Positions 43,648 to 52,547 of a stretch of DNA of 64,000 nt are shown piece after piece. Origin of the DNA: Acidobacteriota bacterium (lineage in GTDB: Bacteria; Acidobacteriota; Aminicenantia; Aminicenantales; Saccharicenantaceae). The notes below the pieces were generated by a model, which saw only the letters and a list, made by a program, of their open reading frames with translations, made no database searches and had not been told where the DNA came from. The stretch spans positions 64,261 through 128,260 of the forward strand of contig JAKLEN010000005.1 in the NCBI GenBank assembly GCA_022711665.1, given 5' to 3'. How positions within the stretch are numbered: position 1 is the stretch's first letter; every line of letters starts with the position of its first letter. The translations under genes were made by a program, and so were the position numbers.

Positions 43648-44514
43648 TTATTTTTCGCGGGGGATGGCGTAGACGGGCACGTCGCTGAAGGCGATGACCT
43701 TTTCGGTCGTGCTGCCCAGGAAGAACCGCGACAGCTTTTTGACCGTCGTGGACATGACAATGAGCTCGCAGCCCTTGGTCCGGGCGTACTCGATGATGCC
43801 TTCCCAGCTGTGGACGGCCTTGACCACGTCCTCGCCGATCTCGACGGCCGCCTGCGTCCGTTTCTTGCGGGCCTGCAGCTTCTTGAGCACGGCGTTGAAC
43901 ATCTCGTCGGTCAGGCGGAAGTCGTGCCCGAAGAGCTCCAAGACGTAAAGGAACGTCAGCCCGGCGCCGAGCGTTTTGGCCAGCCGCCAGGCATGGTCGC
44001 GCTCGATGTCCTCGGCGGCCGTGAAGTCGGTCGGGACGAGGATCTTCCTGATGGCCTCGGGCTTGGCCGTGGTCCCCTTGGTCACGAGCACCGGCACCCG
44101 GGAGCCGCGCAGGATGCGGTTGGCGACGCTGCCGATGAGGTTCTGCCCGTCGCCCGAACGGCCCTTGCGGCCGATGACGATGAGATCGGCGCCTTCCTTC
44201 TTAGCCGTCCGGAGGACGGTCTTGGCCGCCGATCCCTCGGTGACAATGATCTTGGACGGGCAGATATGTTCGGTCTGGCAAAGCTCGTCGATCCGGATCC
44301 TGGCCTTGGCCTTGTTGGCCTCGACCTGGGCCAGGAGCTCCGCTTCGGCCTCGGGCCAGGTCTCGTAGAGGGCGGGCGCGAAGTCGGGCACGACGTGCAG
44401 GGCCGTCAGCTTGGCCTTGAACGACCGGGCGAAGAAGTCGGCGTAGGCCAGGGCCTCTTTCGACTCGGCCGAGAAGTCCGTGGCCCAAAGGACATGCTTG
44501 ATGGATTGGATCAT
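43648..44514 (-). CDS. Tandem-domain universal stress protein
   Basis: 288 aa with two UspA folds. The first has HVLWATDFSAESKEALAYA and the nucleotide motif VIGRKGRSGDGQNLIGSVAN (G-2x-G-9x-G); the second has ILVPTDFTAAEDIE and VMSTTVKKLSRFFLGSTTEK. Such proteins bind ATP or act in stress adaptation. It is preceded by GGGAGGG and closed by a strong terminator, hence monocistronic. Confidence 0.92.
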   Translation of the reverse strand: MIQSIKHVLWATDFSAESKEALAYADFFARSFKAKLTALHVVPDFAPALYETWPEAEAELLAQVEANKAKARIRIDELCQTEHICPSKIIVTEGSAAKTVLRTAKKEGADLIVIGRKGRSGDGQNLIGSVANRILRGSRVPVLVTKGTTAKPEAIRKILVPTDFTAAEDIERDHAWRLAKTLGAGLTFLYVLELFGHDFRLTDEMFNAVLKKLQARKKRTQAAVEIGEDVVKAVHSWEGIIEYARTKGCELIVMSTTVKKLSRFFLGSTTEKVIAFSDVPVYAIPREK

Positions 44515-44650
44515 CGGTTCCCTCCCCTTGACGTTCGGCCGGGCTGCCGGCGCGGAGCGCCGTCCCGGCCTTATCCAGTCTACACAGGACGGCGTAAAAA
44601 AGGAAGGGTCCCGGCGACGGCCGGGCCGGGGGACGAGCCCCGGAGGGATG

Positions 44651-45433
44651 TCAGTATTTCTGCCAGTCGGGCTTGTGGTCGTTGACCCAGACGTAGTAGT
44701 CGGCCATCTTCAGCTCGCTCGCGGCTTCCCGGTCGGCGACGAGGATGGACCGCGGATGCATCTGGAGGATCGAGCCGGGGACCATGGCCGTGATCGGGCC
44801 CTCGACGGCCTGGGCCACGGCCCGGGCCTTCTTCCTGCCGAAGGCCAGCAGCAGGCAGAGGCGGCTGTCCATGATCGTCCCCAGGCCCATGGTGATGACG
44901 TGGTGCGGCACGGACTCCGCGCCGCCGAAAACCGCCGACGAATCGGCCCGGGTCTGCTCGGTCAGGGTCTTGATCCGGGTCCGCGAAGACAGGGACGAGG
45001 ACGGCTCGTTGAAGCCGATATGGCCGTTGGTGCCGATGCCCAGGACCTGGATGTCGATGCCGCCGGCCGAGCGGATGGCCTGCTCGTACTTGCGGCAGGC
45101 CGCGGGGATATCGGGGGTCATGCCGTCGGGGATGTTGATGCGTTCCTTGGGCATGTTGATGCCGCTGAACAGCTGGGCCCACATGTAGCTGTGGTACGAC
45201 AACGGGTGGGCCGGCGGGATGCCGACGTACTCGTCGAGATTGAAGCTCGTCACGCCGCTGAAATCGAGCCCTTCCTCCCGGTGCATGCGGACGAGGTTGC
45301 GGTAGAGCTGGAGCGGGGTGTTGCCGGTGGCCAGGCCGAGGACGGCGTGGGGCTTCTCGCGGACGGTGCGGGCGACGATGCGGGCGGCGACCTCGCTGGC
45401 CTGCAGTTGGTCGGGCTGGATGATGATCTCCAT
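44651..45433 (-). CDS. nagB: Glucosamine-6-phosphate deaminase
   Basis: 260 aa, the normal length. LATGNTPLQLYRNL binds the phosphate; FNLDEYVGIP holds the catalytic Asp, and GIGTNGHIGFNEP the active-site loop. It converts glucosamine-6-P to fructose-6-P and ammonia. GGAGG precedes the ATG. It is the last gene of an amino-sugar operon with a PIG-L deacetylase and a ROK-like protein. Confidence 0.95.
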   Translation of the reverse strand: MEIIIQPDQLQASEVAARIVARTVREKPHAVLGLATGNTPLQLYRNLVRMHREEGLDFSGVTSFNLDEYVGIPPAHPLSYHSYMWAQLFSGINMPKERINIPDGMTPDIPAACRKYEQAIRSAGGIDIQVLGIGTNGHIGFNEPSSSLSSRTRIKTLTEQTRADSSAVFGGAESVPHHVITMGLGTIMDSRLCLLLAFGRKKARAVAQAVEGPITAMVPGSILQMHPRSILVADREAASELKMADYYVWVNDHKPDWQKY

Positions 45434-45448
45434 GGGGGCCTCCTTCGA

Positions 45449-46309
45449 TCAGCGCGTGACGATCCAGTACTTCCTGAGCTTCTCTTCGACGCTCGAGCGG
45501 AACCGGTCGACATGGCCGAGGATGTAGCGCCCGACGTCCAGCGTCGGGTCGAGGACGATGGGCGTCAGGTCCATGGCGAACCAGAGGGACCCGGCCTCGT
45601 CGGTGGCGTGCGATTGGAAATAGACGGCGTTGGCCCGGCGCCGGCCGGGGGTGGCCAGGTCGTAGCGCTTGCCGCCCTCGACCTGGGAATCGTAGACGCC
45701 GAGGAGCCCGGTCGACAGGGCTTCGCGCCGGCCGACATCGAGGGGCACCTTGTCCTCGTCGTCCATCCAGTCGAGGCCGCGCCAGACCTCGCAGCCGTAG
45801 ACCGTCGACGGCCGCTCGTCGGGCTCGAGCTCGCGCAGGGCGGCCAGGGCGGCGTAGACGACCGCGACGTGGGTGTCGTGCTTGTCGGCCGGGTTGTGGG
45901 TGTAGACGACCTCGGGCCGGACGGCCTTGAGGATCTTGACCAGGTCGGCCTTCAGCCGGCCCGTGCCGACGTCCTTGACCTCGGCGCTGGCGTAGTTGAG
46001 CTGGACCAGGGCGCCGTAGTTGCCGAGGACGGCCGCCTTCTCCTGCTCGCGCCGCCGCAGCGCGGCCATGTCGGCGTCGCTGTACGCGGCGTATTCGCCG
46101 GCCCGGGGCGAGCCCGCCCCGTCGGTGGCCACGACGGCCCCGAACCAGAGCTCCTGGCTGGAGAAGCACTTCTGGATGCCGTGGAAGGCCATGATCTCGA
46201 GGTCGTCCTGGTGGGCGCCGATGCCCAGGTGGGTGACGCGGCGGAAGGCGTCCTCGGCGGCCAAGCCGTCGGGGACGAAGATCGAAGCGCCGGTCTTGTG
46301 GAATTTCAC
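45449..46309 (-). CDS. PIG-L/LmbE-family deacetylase
   Basis: 286 aa from GTG 46309, overlapping the stop of the ROK-like gene. The zinc motif is GIGAHQDDLEIM (AHxDD; Gln in place of the common Pro) with the third ligand in YTHNPADKHDTHVAV. The family removes N-acetyl groups from GlcNAc derivatives. Position before nagB suggests it deacetylates GlcNAc or a GlcNAc sugar so the product can feed NagB. That is inference. Confidence 0.88.
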   Translation of the reverse strand: MKFHKTGASIFVPDGLAAEDAFRRVTHLGIGAHQDDLEIMAFHGIQKCFSSQELWFGAVVATDGAGSPRAGEYAAYSDADMAALRRREQEKAAVLGNYGALVQLNYASAEVKDVGTGRLKADLVKILKAVRPEVVYTHNPADKHDTHVAVVYAALAALRELEPDERPSTVYGCEVWRGLDWMDDEDKVPLDVGRREALSTGLLGVYDSQVEGGKRYDLATPGRRRANAVYFQSHATDEAGSLWFAMDLTPIVLDPTLDVGRYILGHVDRFRSSVEEKLRKYWIVTR

Positions 46310-47670
46310 GTGCGGGCTCCTTTGATCTCGGGCAGGCTGGCGGCGGCCACGGCCTGGCCGACACGGCGGCTCTTCTCGTCTAGAAGGTGCAGACGGATCC
46401 GGCCGGCCGTCTCCGGATAGCGGGTCCGGAGGACATCGGCGGCCGTGTCCATGATGATCTGGCCGCCCGGTCCGGACATGACCCGGCCCAGGACGAGAAG
46501 GTTCTTGAAGCCGTAAAAAACCTCGTACCAGGGGACGGTGTGCCCGAGATAGGCGCCGATCTGCTCGAAGACGCGGGCCGCCGGCATGTTGCCTTTGGCC
46601 GCCAGGGCCTGGACCTCCCTGAGCCGCTCGGGCAGCCTCATGCCCTCGGGGAACGACAGGCCGGCCGCCGCTGCCAGCCGGGCCACGGCCTGCTGAGAGA
46701 AGTAGTTGGCCCCGACGCCGCGGTCGCCCGACCATTCGTCGGCCGCGGCCCCGGGAGCGAGGTCGACGGGGGCGAAGGCCAGCTCGTCGAGCCAGCCGGG
46801 GATGTGGCCCTCGCCGTCGAGGAACCCGGCCGCCTCGCTCGAGCCCATGGCCACGCCCAGGACGCCGGTCTCGCCAAGCGACAGCCGGCCGGCCAGGGCC
46901 GTGACCTCGCCGTCGTTGATGACCTCGAAGGGCACGCCCCATTCCCGGGCGAGACGGTCGAACATGCCCTTGACCCTGGTCTCGAAGTCGGCCGCGGGCA
47001 CCGAACGGAAAAGCGAGGCGATGCGGACCTGCCGGCGGATGAGGATGCCGGCCGACGAGCCGCCGACGGCGTCGACGCGGGGCAGGTGGGCAGCGGCCTT
47101 CTTCAGGCCGGCCTGGATCATCTCGTAGTGGTATTCGGGGTCGGCGTGCTCGGCCGGGGCCCAAGGGATCTCCTCGCTCCAGACGGGCTGGCCGTCGACC
47201 ACGGCCGCCACCTTGTAGTCGCTGGCGCCGAGGTCGAAGCCGATGCGAAAGCCGTCGAGATAGCCGCCGGGAAAGTGGATGGATTCCCGGGCCTCGGGGA
47301 AGGTGGCCGGGCTGTGCCGGACCACCTCGAAGGGACGCTCGTAGACGCCGGCCATGGTCCGGACGTCGAAGGCCCGGGGCCCGTCCGGGGCATAATCGGC
47401 CTGGAGGCGCCGGCCGATCGCGGCCGGGCCCTGGACGTGGATGCGCCAGCCGCCGCGCGACCAGAGCAGGAACTTGACGACGCGCTCGACCAGGCGGTAG
47501 GTGGCTTCGGGGTCGGCGTCCCGTTCCGGGGCGACGGCATCGAAGACCGAGACCAGCCCGTCCTCCCGCTCGACGGCCAGGCGGAGCGGCGCCGGGCCGG
47601 AGGCTTTGGCCCGGTCGAGGTAGGCCGACCAGGCGGGATAGACAGGCTGGAAGCCGGGATCGGACTTCAT
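46306..47670 (-). CDS. ROK-like (ASKHA-fold) sugar kinase-like protein
   Basis: 454 aa from ATG 47670, overlapping the upstream stop by four bases. The N-terminal ~150 residues are an extra domain (LRLAVEREDGLVSVFDA). After it come RIGFDLGASDYKVAAVVDG (phosphate 1), EVINDGEVTALAGRL and LGVAMGSSEAAGFLDGEG, the ROK order. The ROK zinc motif CxCGxxGC is absent. No helix-turn-helix is seen, so a kinase or sensor for an amino sugar is more likely than a repressor. Activity unproven. Confidence 0.75.
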   Translation of the reverse strand: MKSDPGFQPVYPAWSAYLDRAKASGPAPLRLAVEREDGLVSVFDAVAPERDADPEATYRLVERVVKFLLWSRGGWRIHVQGPAAIGRRLQADYAPDGPRAFDVRTMAGVYERPFEVVRHSPATFPEARESIHFPGGYLDGFRIGFDLGASDYKVAAVVDGQPVWSEEIPWAPAEHADPEYHYEMIQAGLKKAAAHLPRVDAVGGSSAGILIRRQVRIASLFRSVPAADFETRVKGMFDRLAREWGVPFEVINDGEVTALAGRLSLGETGVLGVAMGSSEAAGFLDGEGHIPGWLDELAFAPVDLAPGAAADEWSGDRGVGANYFSQQAVARLAAAAGLSFPEGMRLPERLREVQALAAKGNMPAARVFEQIGAYLGHTVPWYEVFYGFKNLLVLGRVMSGPGGQIIMDTAADVLRTRYPETAGRIRLHLLDEKSRRVGQAVAAASLPEIKGART

Positions 47671-48875
47671 TTGGACTTGAATTCGACCTTCACCGGCGCG
47701 AGCAGCCGAGCGGCCAGGTCTCCGGCCCGGCGGGCCCAGGCCCGGGCGTCGGCGGGCTGGGGCGCCGTGACGCCCTTCGCCCACGCGCCGGCGGTCCAGA
47801 ACGTGAGCGGCTGCCCGGAGCGGGCGGTCAGCCGGAGGGCGTGGTTGGCGCCGGCGTCGTCGCTGCCTTCGAGCTCGGAGGGGCTGAAGACGGCGGCCAG
47901 GCCGATCTCGGCCCGGCCGGCGCCGCGTCCCCAGGACCAGAGCGTGCCCTTGGCCTTGTCCAGCCCGAAGGTCTCGCCCTCGAGCCCGGCCAGGGCCGGG
48001 CCGAGGATGACGGCGCCGGCCTTGGAGGCCACGACGACGTCCTGGCGGGAGTAGATGTTGTCGGCGAAGGCCGAGTAATAGACCGTGACGGCGACGTCGC
48101 CGGCGGCGGTCTTCACGGTCGGATACTCGGCCTTGACCAGGCCGCGGATCGGGCCGGGGGAGACGACGGTGACCTTGGCTTGGGGCGCGGCCGGTCCGTA
48201 GAGGGGGATGCGGGTGGCGCCGTCCCAGACCGAAAAGCCGCCCAGGCCGGCCTTGTCGTCAGCCTGGAGCAGTTCCTGCCCCCAATCGCGGTCCTTGGCC
48301 TCGGCGGCCGGGAACGTGCGGAGGATGAGCCCGGCCTGGAGCTTGCCGTAGAGCCCGACGCGGCCGCGGACCAGCTTGAAGGCTGCCAGGTTGGATTCCC
48401 AGCCGGCTTCCGCGCCGCCCGGCTCCCAGGCGCCGCGGGCGAAGGCCTTCTGCGTGGTGATGACCTGTGGCCAGCTCCGGGCCGGGGTGTAATAACAAAG
48501 GAGGCGCGTCGTCGAGTTCGGCGGCAGGGTCCGGACGAGCGCGATCTGGTCGTGGTAGCGGTCCTTGTCCAGGTCGTCGGCCTGGGAAACGACCAGGCCG
48601 TATTCGTCCTTCGAGACGGTGAAGAGAGCGTACATGTAGGTGTTGAAATCGGGAGCGACCGCGGCCCGGATCTCGGCCACGTCGAGGATGACGGCCTGGT
48701 TCTCGAGCGTGAGCGGCGTAGGATTGGCGATCTCGACGGCGAAATGCTTGGTGAATCCCAGGGCCTCGGGACCGAGGGCTCCGGCCTGCTGGGCCGCGGC
48801 CGGGGCGGGAACGAGGGCCAGCGCGGCCGCGAGGAAGGCGGCTGCGGCGGTCAGGGGTGTAGTGACATGGCGCAT
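47667..48875 (-). CDS. DUF4861-like secreted protein
   Basis: 402 aa behind AAAGGAG. A signal peptide (AAAAFLAAALALVPAPAAAQ) precedes a beta-rich domain: VEIANPTPLTLENQAVILDV, YMYALFTVSKDEYGL, GWESNLAAFKLVRGRVGLYGK and RTFPAAEAKDRDWGQELL. This is the DUF4861 pattern, often found near polysaccharide lyases and hydrolases. Function unknown; the operon points to glycans. Confidence 0.75.
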   Translation of the reverse strand: MRHVTTPLTAAAAFLAAALALVPAPAAAQQAGALGPEALGFTKHFAVEIANPTPLTLENQAVILDVAEIRAAVAPDFNTYMYALFTVSKDEYGLVVSQADDLDKDRYHDQIALVRTLPPNSTTRLLCYYTPARSWPQVITTQKAFARGAWEPGGAEAGWESNLAAFKLVRGRVGLYGKLQAGLILRTFPAAEAKDRDWGQELLQADDKAGLGGFSVWDGATRIPLYGPAAPQAKVTVVSPGPIRGLVKAEYPTVKTAAGDVAVTVYYSAFADNIYSRQDVVVASKAGAVILGPALAGLEGETFGLDKAKGTLWSWGRGAGRAEIGLAAVFSPSELEGSDDAGANHALRLTARSGQPLTFWTAGAWAKGVTAPQPADARAWARRAGDLAARLLAPVKVEFKSK

Positions 48876-48898
48876 CGGCGGCTCTCCTTTCTCCTGCC

Positions 48899-49747
48899 TC
48901 AGGTGATGAGGTGCGACTTGAAGCCCTTGCCCAGCACGTCGTACGTGTCGTTGATGATGACAAAGGCCTCGGGATCGATCCTCCGGATGGACGTCCGCAG
49001 GTCGGCGAGCTGCTTGCGGTGGATGACGGTCAGGATGATCTCGCCTTCGCGGTTGAGGTAGAGCGACCGCGAGCGCAGGGCCGTGCCGCTGCGGTCGAGG
49101 CCGTGGAGGATGTAGTCGGCGATCTCGTCGGTCCGCGACGAGGTGATGATGACCAGCTTCGAGTAGCTCCAGCCCTCCAGGACCAGGTCGATGACCTTGG
49201 TCGAGAGGAAGAGCACGATGTAGCCGTAGAGCGGGGCCTCGAGGCTGCGCATGATGAAGCCCGAGGCCGAGATGATGATGAAGTCCGTGATCATGATGCC
49301 GAAGCCGAGCGACACCCCGGCGTACTTGCTGATGACCATGCCGATGATGTCGGAGCCGCCCGTCGAGGACCGGCCGCGGAAAACGATGCCCAGGCCGACG
49401 CCGAGCATGACCCCGCCGTAGATCGAGGCCAGGACGGGGTTGTCGGTGGCCGAAGGGAGCTTCAGGACCTTGTTGAAGAGGTCGATGAAGACGGAGGAGA
49501 CGACCATGCCGGCCAGGCTGCTCAGGACGTACTTCTTGCCCATCGTCCTCAGCCCCAGCAGGAAGACGGGGACGTTGAGGACGATGATCAGGGCGCCGAC
49601 AGGCAGGCCGGAGAAGTAGTTGCCGATCATGGCCAGGCCGGAGACGCCGCCGGGCACGAAGTGGTGGGGGATGAGGAACATGGCGTAGGCCAGGCCGCAG
49701 ATGACGCAGCCGGCCAGGATGAGAAGCGCGTTCTTGGTTTTTTGCAT
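48899..49747 (-). CDS. YitT-family membrane protein
   Basis: 282 aa. Five or six membrane segments (ALLILAGCVICGLAYAMFL, ALIIVLNVPVFLLGL, IYGGVMLGVGLGIVF) and the family motifs FVPGGVSGLAMI and RSSTGGSDIIGMVI are followed by the C-terminal DUF2179 domain (VIHRKQLADLRTSIRRIDP). Its role is not established. No Shine-Dalgarno is visible at ATG 49747. It heads the minus-strand operon; the next gene starts 23 bp downstream. Confidence 0.9.
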   Translation of the reverse strand: MQKTKNALLILAGCVICGLAYAMFLIPHHFVPGGVSGLAMIGNYFSGLPVGALIIVLNVPVFLLGLRTMGKKYVLSSLAGMVVSSVFIDLFNKVLKLPSATDNPVLASIYGGVMLGVGLGIVFRGRSSTGGSDIIGMVISKYAGVSLGFGIMITDFIIISASGFIMRSLEAPLYGYIVLFLSTKVIDLVLEGWSYSKLVIITSSRTDEIADYILHGLDRSGTALRSRSLYLNREGEIILTVIHRKQLADLRTSIRRIDPEAFVIINDTYDVLGKGFKSHLIT

Positions 49748-49960
49748 GGACGTACCGCATCATTTTACACCGTTGCCCGGGCAATGCAAAGCGGGCGGCG
49801 GTCCGCCCGCCGGCGGCGGTCCTTGGACGGCGGAGCGACGGTATGATATCTTGAGGAGGTCGCTAAGAAGCGGCTTCGGGACCGGGAACGCGGCGGACTG
49901 CGGGCGGCGGGGCCGCGCCGCCGCCGGGCCGGGTCCGGCGGCCGGAGCGGGGAGGCGGAT

Positions 49961-50608
49961 ATGACGAAAGACAAGGCCCTCGAGGGGCTCCTGGCCGCCA
50001 AGGCCGTGGCCGTCATCCGGATGAAGGATGCGGCCCGGGTGGCCGCGACGGCCGACGCGCTCCGCCGGGGCGGCGTCACCGCGATCGAGATCACCATGAC
50101 CGTGCCGGGGGCCGCCGGCGTCATCCGGGAGATGGCCAAGGCCAAGGCGCCGGGCCTGCTGGTCGGCGCCGGCACCGTGCTCGACGCCAAGACGGCGGCC
50201 GAGGTCATCGCCGCCGGCGCCGACTTCGTCGTCTCGCCCATCGGCGACGCGGAGATGATCGCCGCCTGCCGCGAGGCCGGCGTCCTCGTCGTCCCGGGCG
50301 CTTTCAGCCCGACCGAGATCGTCGCCGCCTGGCGGGCCGGGGCGGACATCGTCAAGGTCTTCCCGGCCACGTCGCTCGGGCCGGCCTTCTTCCGCGACCT
50401 GAGGGGGCCGCTGCCCCAGGTCCGACTCATGCCCACGGGCGGCGTCACGCTCGAGAACGCCCGCGACTTCATCGCCGCCGGGGCCTGCTGCGTCGGCCTC
50501 GGCACGGCCCTGGTCGACGCCAAGACGGTCGAGCGCTGCGATTGGTCGACGCTCGAAACGCGGGCCCGGACGCTCATGGCCTCGCTCGGCTCCGGCAAGG
50601 AACGATGA
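49961..50608 (+). CDS. KDPG/KHG aldolase
   Basis: 215 aa. AVAVIRMKDA, the base in AIEITMTVPG, LVGAGTVLDA and the Schiff-base lysine in DIVKVFPATSLGP define the Entner-Doudoroff-type aldolase that splits 2-keto-3-deoxy-6-phosphogluconate or 4-hydroxy-2-oxoglutarate. GGGAGG precedes the ATG. The start of the MFS gene overlaps its stop, so the pair probably handles a sugar acid. Confidence 0.92.
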   Translation: MTKDKALEGLLAAKAVAVIRMKDAARVAATADALRRGGVTAIEITMTVPGAAGVIREMAKAKAPGLLVGAGTVLDAKTAAEVIAAGADFVVSPIGDAEMIAACREAGVLVVPGAFSPTEIVAAWRAGADIVKVFPATSLGPAFFRDLRGPLPQVRLMPTGGVTLENARDFIAAGACCVGLGTALVDAKTVERCDWSTLETRARTLMASLGSGKER

Positions 50609-51816
50609 GCCGCGGTTCCGGGGCCTCGTTCTGGAACCGGGACTTCCTGCTGGCCCTGTTCGGCTACTTCTTCCTTTTCATGGCCGTCTCGCTGTTCTTC
50701 CTCTACCCGGTGGTCCTGGAGGCGTTCGGCCCCAGCCGGGGCCGGATCGGCCTGATCATGGGCGTCTACAGCGTCGTGGCCATCGCCATCCGGCCGTTCT
50801 TCGGCCGGCTCATAGATCTGCGGGGAGGGCGGCGCTTCGCCCTCCTGGGCATCCTCCTGCTGCTGGCCGTTACGCCGTTCTTCCACCTCGTCCGCGACGC
50901 CGGCTGGCTTCCGGCGCTGCTGCGGGCCCTGGCCGGCCTGGGCTGGGGCGTCAGCATGACGGCCACGATAGCCATGTGCTCCGACCTCGGGCCGGTCGAC
51001 AGGCTGGCCAAGTCCATGGGCATCATCGGCGTGGCCGGGCTGGTGGCCAACGCGCTCGGGCCGCTTCTGGCCGAGGAGCTCCTCCGGGGCGGCGGCGCGG
51101 CCCGGCTCTACAACGCCAGCCTGCTGTTCCTGGCGGCCGCCCTGGCCTGCGTCCTGGCGGCCCGGGAGATGCCGCGCGGCGAGGGCGGGCCGGAGGCCGG
51201 CGGGCTGAAGGCGCTGAAGGCGGTGCCGTGGCTCCAGGCCGCCGTCATCGGGGCGGTGCCGGTCTTCCACGGGGCCATCCGCGGGGCCATGATCTTCTTC
51301 ATCGCCGTCTTCGCCGGCTCCATCGGCATCGGGCGGGTAGGGCCGTTCTTCGTCGTCTTCTCTCTGGCCGCCATCCTGACCCGCTTCCACCTGGGCGACG
51401 TCTCGGACCGGCGCGGCCGCAAGGCGGTCATCCTGCCGGCCGCGCTGATCATCGCCCTCAACCTGTTCGCCATCGCCCAGGTGCGGAGCCTGCCGCTGCT
51501 CCTCGTCACCGGCTTCGTGGGCGGGCTCGGGCAGGGCCTGATCTTCCCGGCCCTGAGCACTTACATCATCGATTTCCTGGGCCGGGGGAACAAGGGCCTG
51601 GCCATCAGCCTGTACAATTCGCTGTTCGACGTCGGCATGGGCCTGGGGGCGCCGGTCTTCGGCTGGATCTCGGACCTGGCCGGCTATCGCTGGATGTACC
51701 GGGTGGCCGGGCTGCTGCTGCTCGTTTCGACGGCGGCCTTCATGGCCAAGGCCCCGGTGACGGAAAAGCAAGATGGGGTCAAACCTACCTTTTACCCATT
51801 TTTGGGTATAAGGTAG
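50605..51816 (+). CDS. MFS transporter, C-terminus running into a palindrome
   Basis: 403 aa with twelve predicted membrane segments. GVYSVVAIAIRPFFGRLIDLRGGRR holds the loop 2-3 motif and HLGDVSDRRGRKAVILPAALI its repeat. ATG 50605 overlaps the aldolase stop. The last 15 residues (QDGVKPTFYPFLGIR) come from the left part of a 60-bp palindrome starting at 51771, so the native C-terminus has been replaced or extended. The core is intact and probably works. Substrate unknown; a sugar acid would fit. Confidence 0.9.
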   Translation: MSRGSGASFWNRDFLLALFGYFFLFMAVSLFFLYPVVLEAFGPSRGRIGLIMGVYSVVAIAIRPFFGRLIDLRGGRRFALLGILLLLAVTPFFHLVRDAGWLPALLRALAGLGWGVSMTATIAMCSDLGPVDRLAKSMGIIGVAGLVANALGPLLAEELLRGGGAARLYNASLLFLAAALACVLAAREMPRGEGGPEAGGLKALKAVPWLQAAVIGAVPVFHGAIRGAMIFFIAVFAGSIGIGRVGPFFVVFSLAAILTRFHLGDVSDRRGRKAVILPAALIIALNLFAIAQVRSLPLLLVTGFVGGLGQGLIFPALSTYIIDFLGRGNKGLAISLYNSLFDVGMGLGAPVFGWISDLAGYRWMYRVAGLLLLVSTAAFMAKAPVTEKQDGVKPTFYPFLGIR

Positions 51817-51830
51817 GTTTGACCCCATCT
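51771..51830. repeat. 60-bp REP-like palindrome
   Basis: Two 28-bp arms (51771-51798 and 51803-51830) pair with one mismatch around a 4-nt loop. They begin AGATGGGGTCAAACC and end GGTTTGACCCCATCT. It looks like a REP/BIME-type hairpin element mobilised by a RAYT transposase elsewhere. It overlaps the end of the MFS gene. Confidence 0.85.
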
Positions 51831-51847
51831 GAAGAAAGGAGAACGAG

Positions 51848-52432
51848 ATGTGCCGGGACGATATGTTTGAGACGATCGTGGCCCGCCGGACCATCCGCAA
51901 GTTCAAGCCGGAGGCGGTGCCGCGGGACCTGTTGGAGCGTCTGATCGAGAGCGGCCGGCTGGCGCCCTCGGCGGCCAACCTCCAGCCGCTCGAGTTCATC
52001 GCCGTCGACGCGGCCGGGCCCCGGGCCGCCATCTTCCCCTGCCTCAAGTGGGCGGCTTACATCGCCCCGGCCGGCGATCCGGGCCCGGGCGAGGAGCCGG
52101 CGGCCTACATCGTGACGCTGGTCAACACCAAGATACGGGAGAAGATGTTCGAGTACGACGTCGGCGCGGCCATGGAGAACATGATCCTGGCCGCCCTGGC
52201 CGAGGGCGTCGGCGGCTGCTGGCTGCTGTCGGTCGACAGGGACAGGCTGGCGGCCATCCTGGGCGTGCCCGGGCATTATCGCATCGACTCGGTCCTGGCC
52301 CTGGGCTATCCGGCCGAGGAGCCGGCGGCCGAGGTCCTGGGCGAGTCCTGCCGGTACTGGAAGGACGCGGCGGGGCGCCTGCACGTGCCCAAGCGGCCCC
52401 GCGCCGCCGTGGCCCACTACAACGCCTTCTGA
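51848..52432 (+). CDS. Nitroreductase-family protein
   Basis: 194 aa. ARRTIRKFKPEAVP, LAPSAANLQPLEFI and DVGAAMENMILAALAEGVGGCW are typical FMN-binding nitroreductase blocks, with LALGYPAEEP near the end. It is probably an NAD(P)H-dependent flavin reductase. AAAGGAG precedes the ATG. It starts 17 bp after the palindrome. Confidence 0.9.
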   Translation: MCRDDMFETIVARRTIRKFKPEAVPRDLLERLIESGRLAPSAANLQPLEFIAVDAAGPRAAIFPCLKWAAYIAPAGDPGPGEEPAAYIVTLVNTKIREKMFEYDVGAAMENMILAALAEGVGGCWLLSVDRDRLAAILGVPGHYRIDSVLALGYPAEEPAAEVLGESCRYWKDAAGRLHVPKRPRAAVAHYNAF

Positions 52433-52492
52433 CCCGCGGCCGTCCCGGGGGAGGAGCGCCGCCGGGGCCGGGGCAGGCCCCGGCGCGGTTGC

Positions 52493-52521
52493 TTGACTTC
52501 GCCGGGGCGGGATTCTATATC
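52493..52521 (+). promoter_or_regulatory. Promoter of the DUF4412 gene
   Basis: TTGACT (52493-52498), 17-bp spacer, TATATC (52516-52521), 27 bp before ATG 52548. Confidence 0.65.
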
Positions 52522-52547
52522 TATTCCGTAATAACAAGGAGAATAAC

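Noticed and set aside
46306-47670. NagC-type repressor
   Set aside because: No helix-turn-helix at the N-terminus and no ROK zinc motif; a kinase-like or sensor role is more likely.
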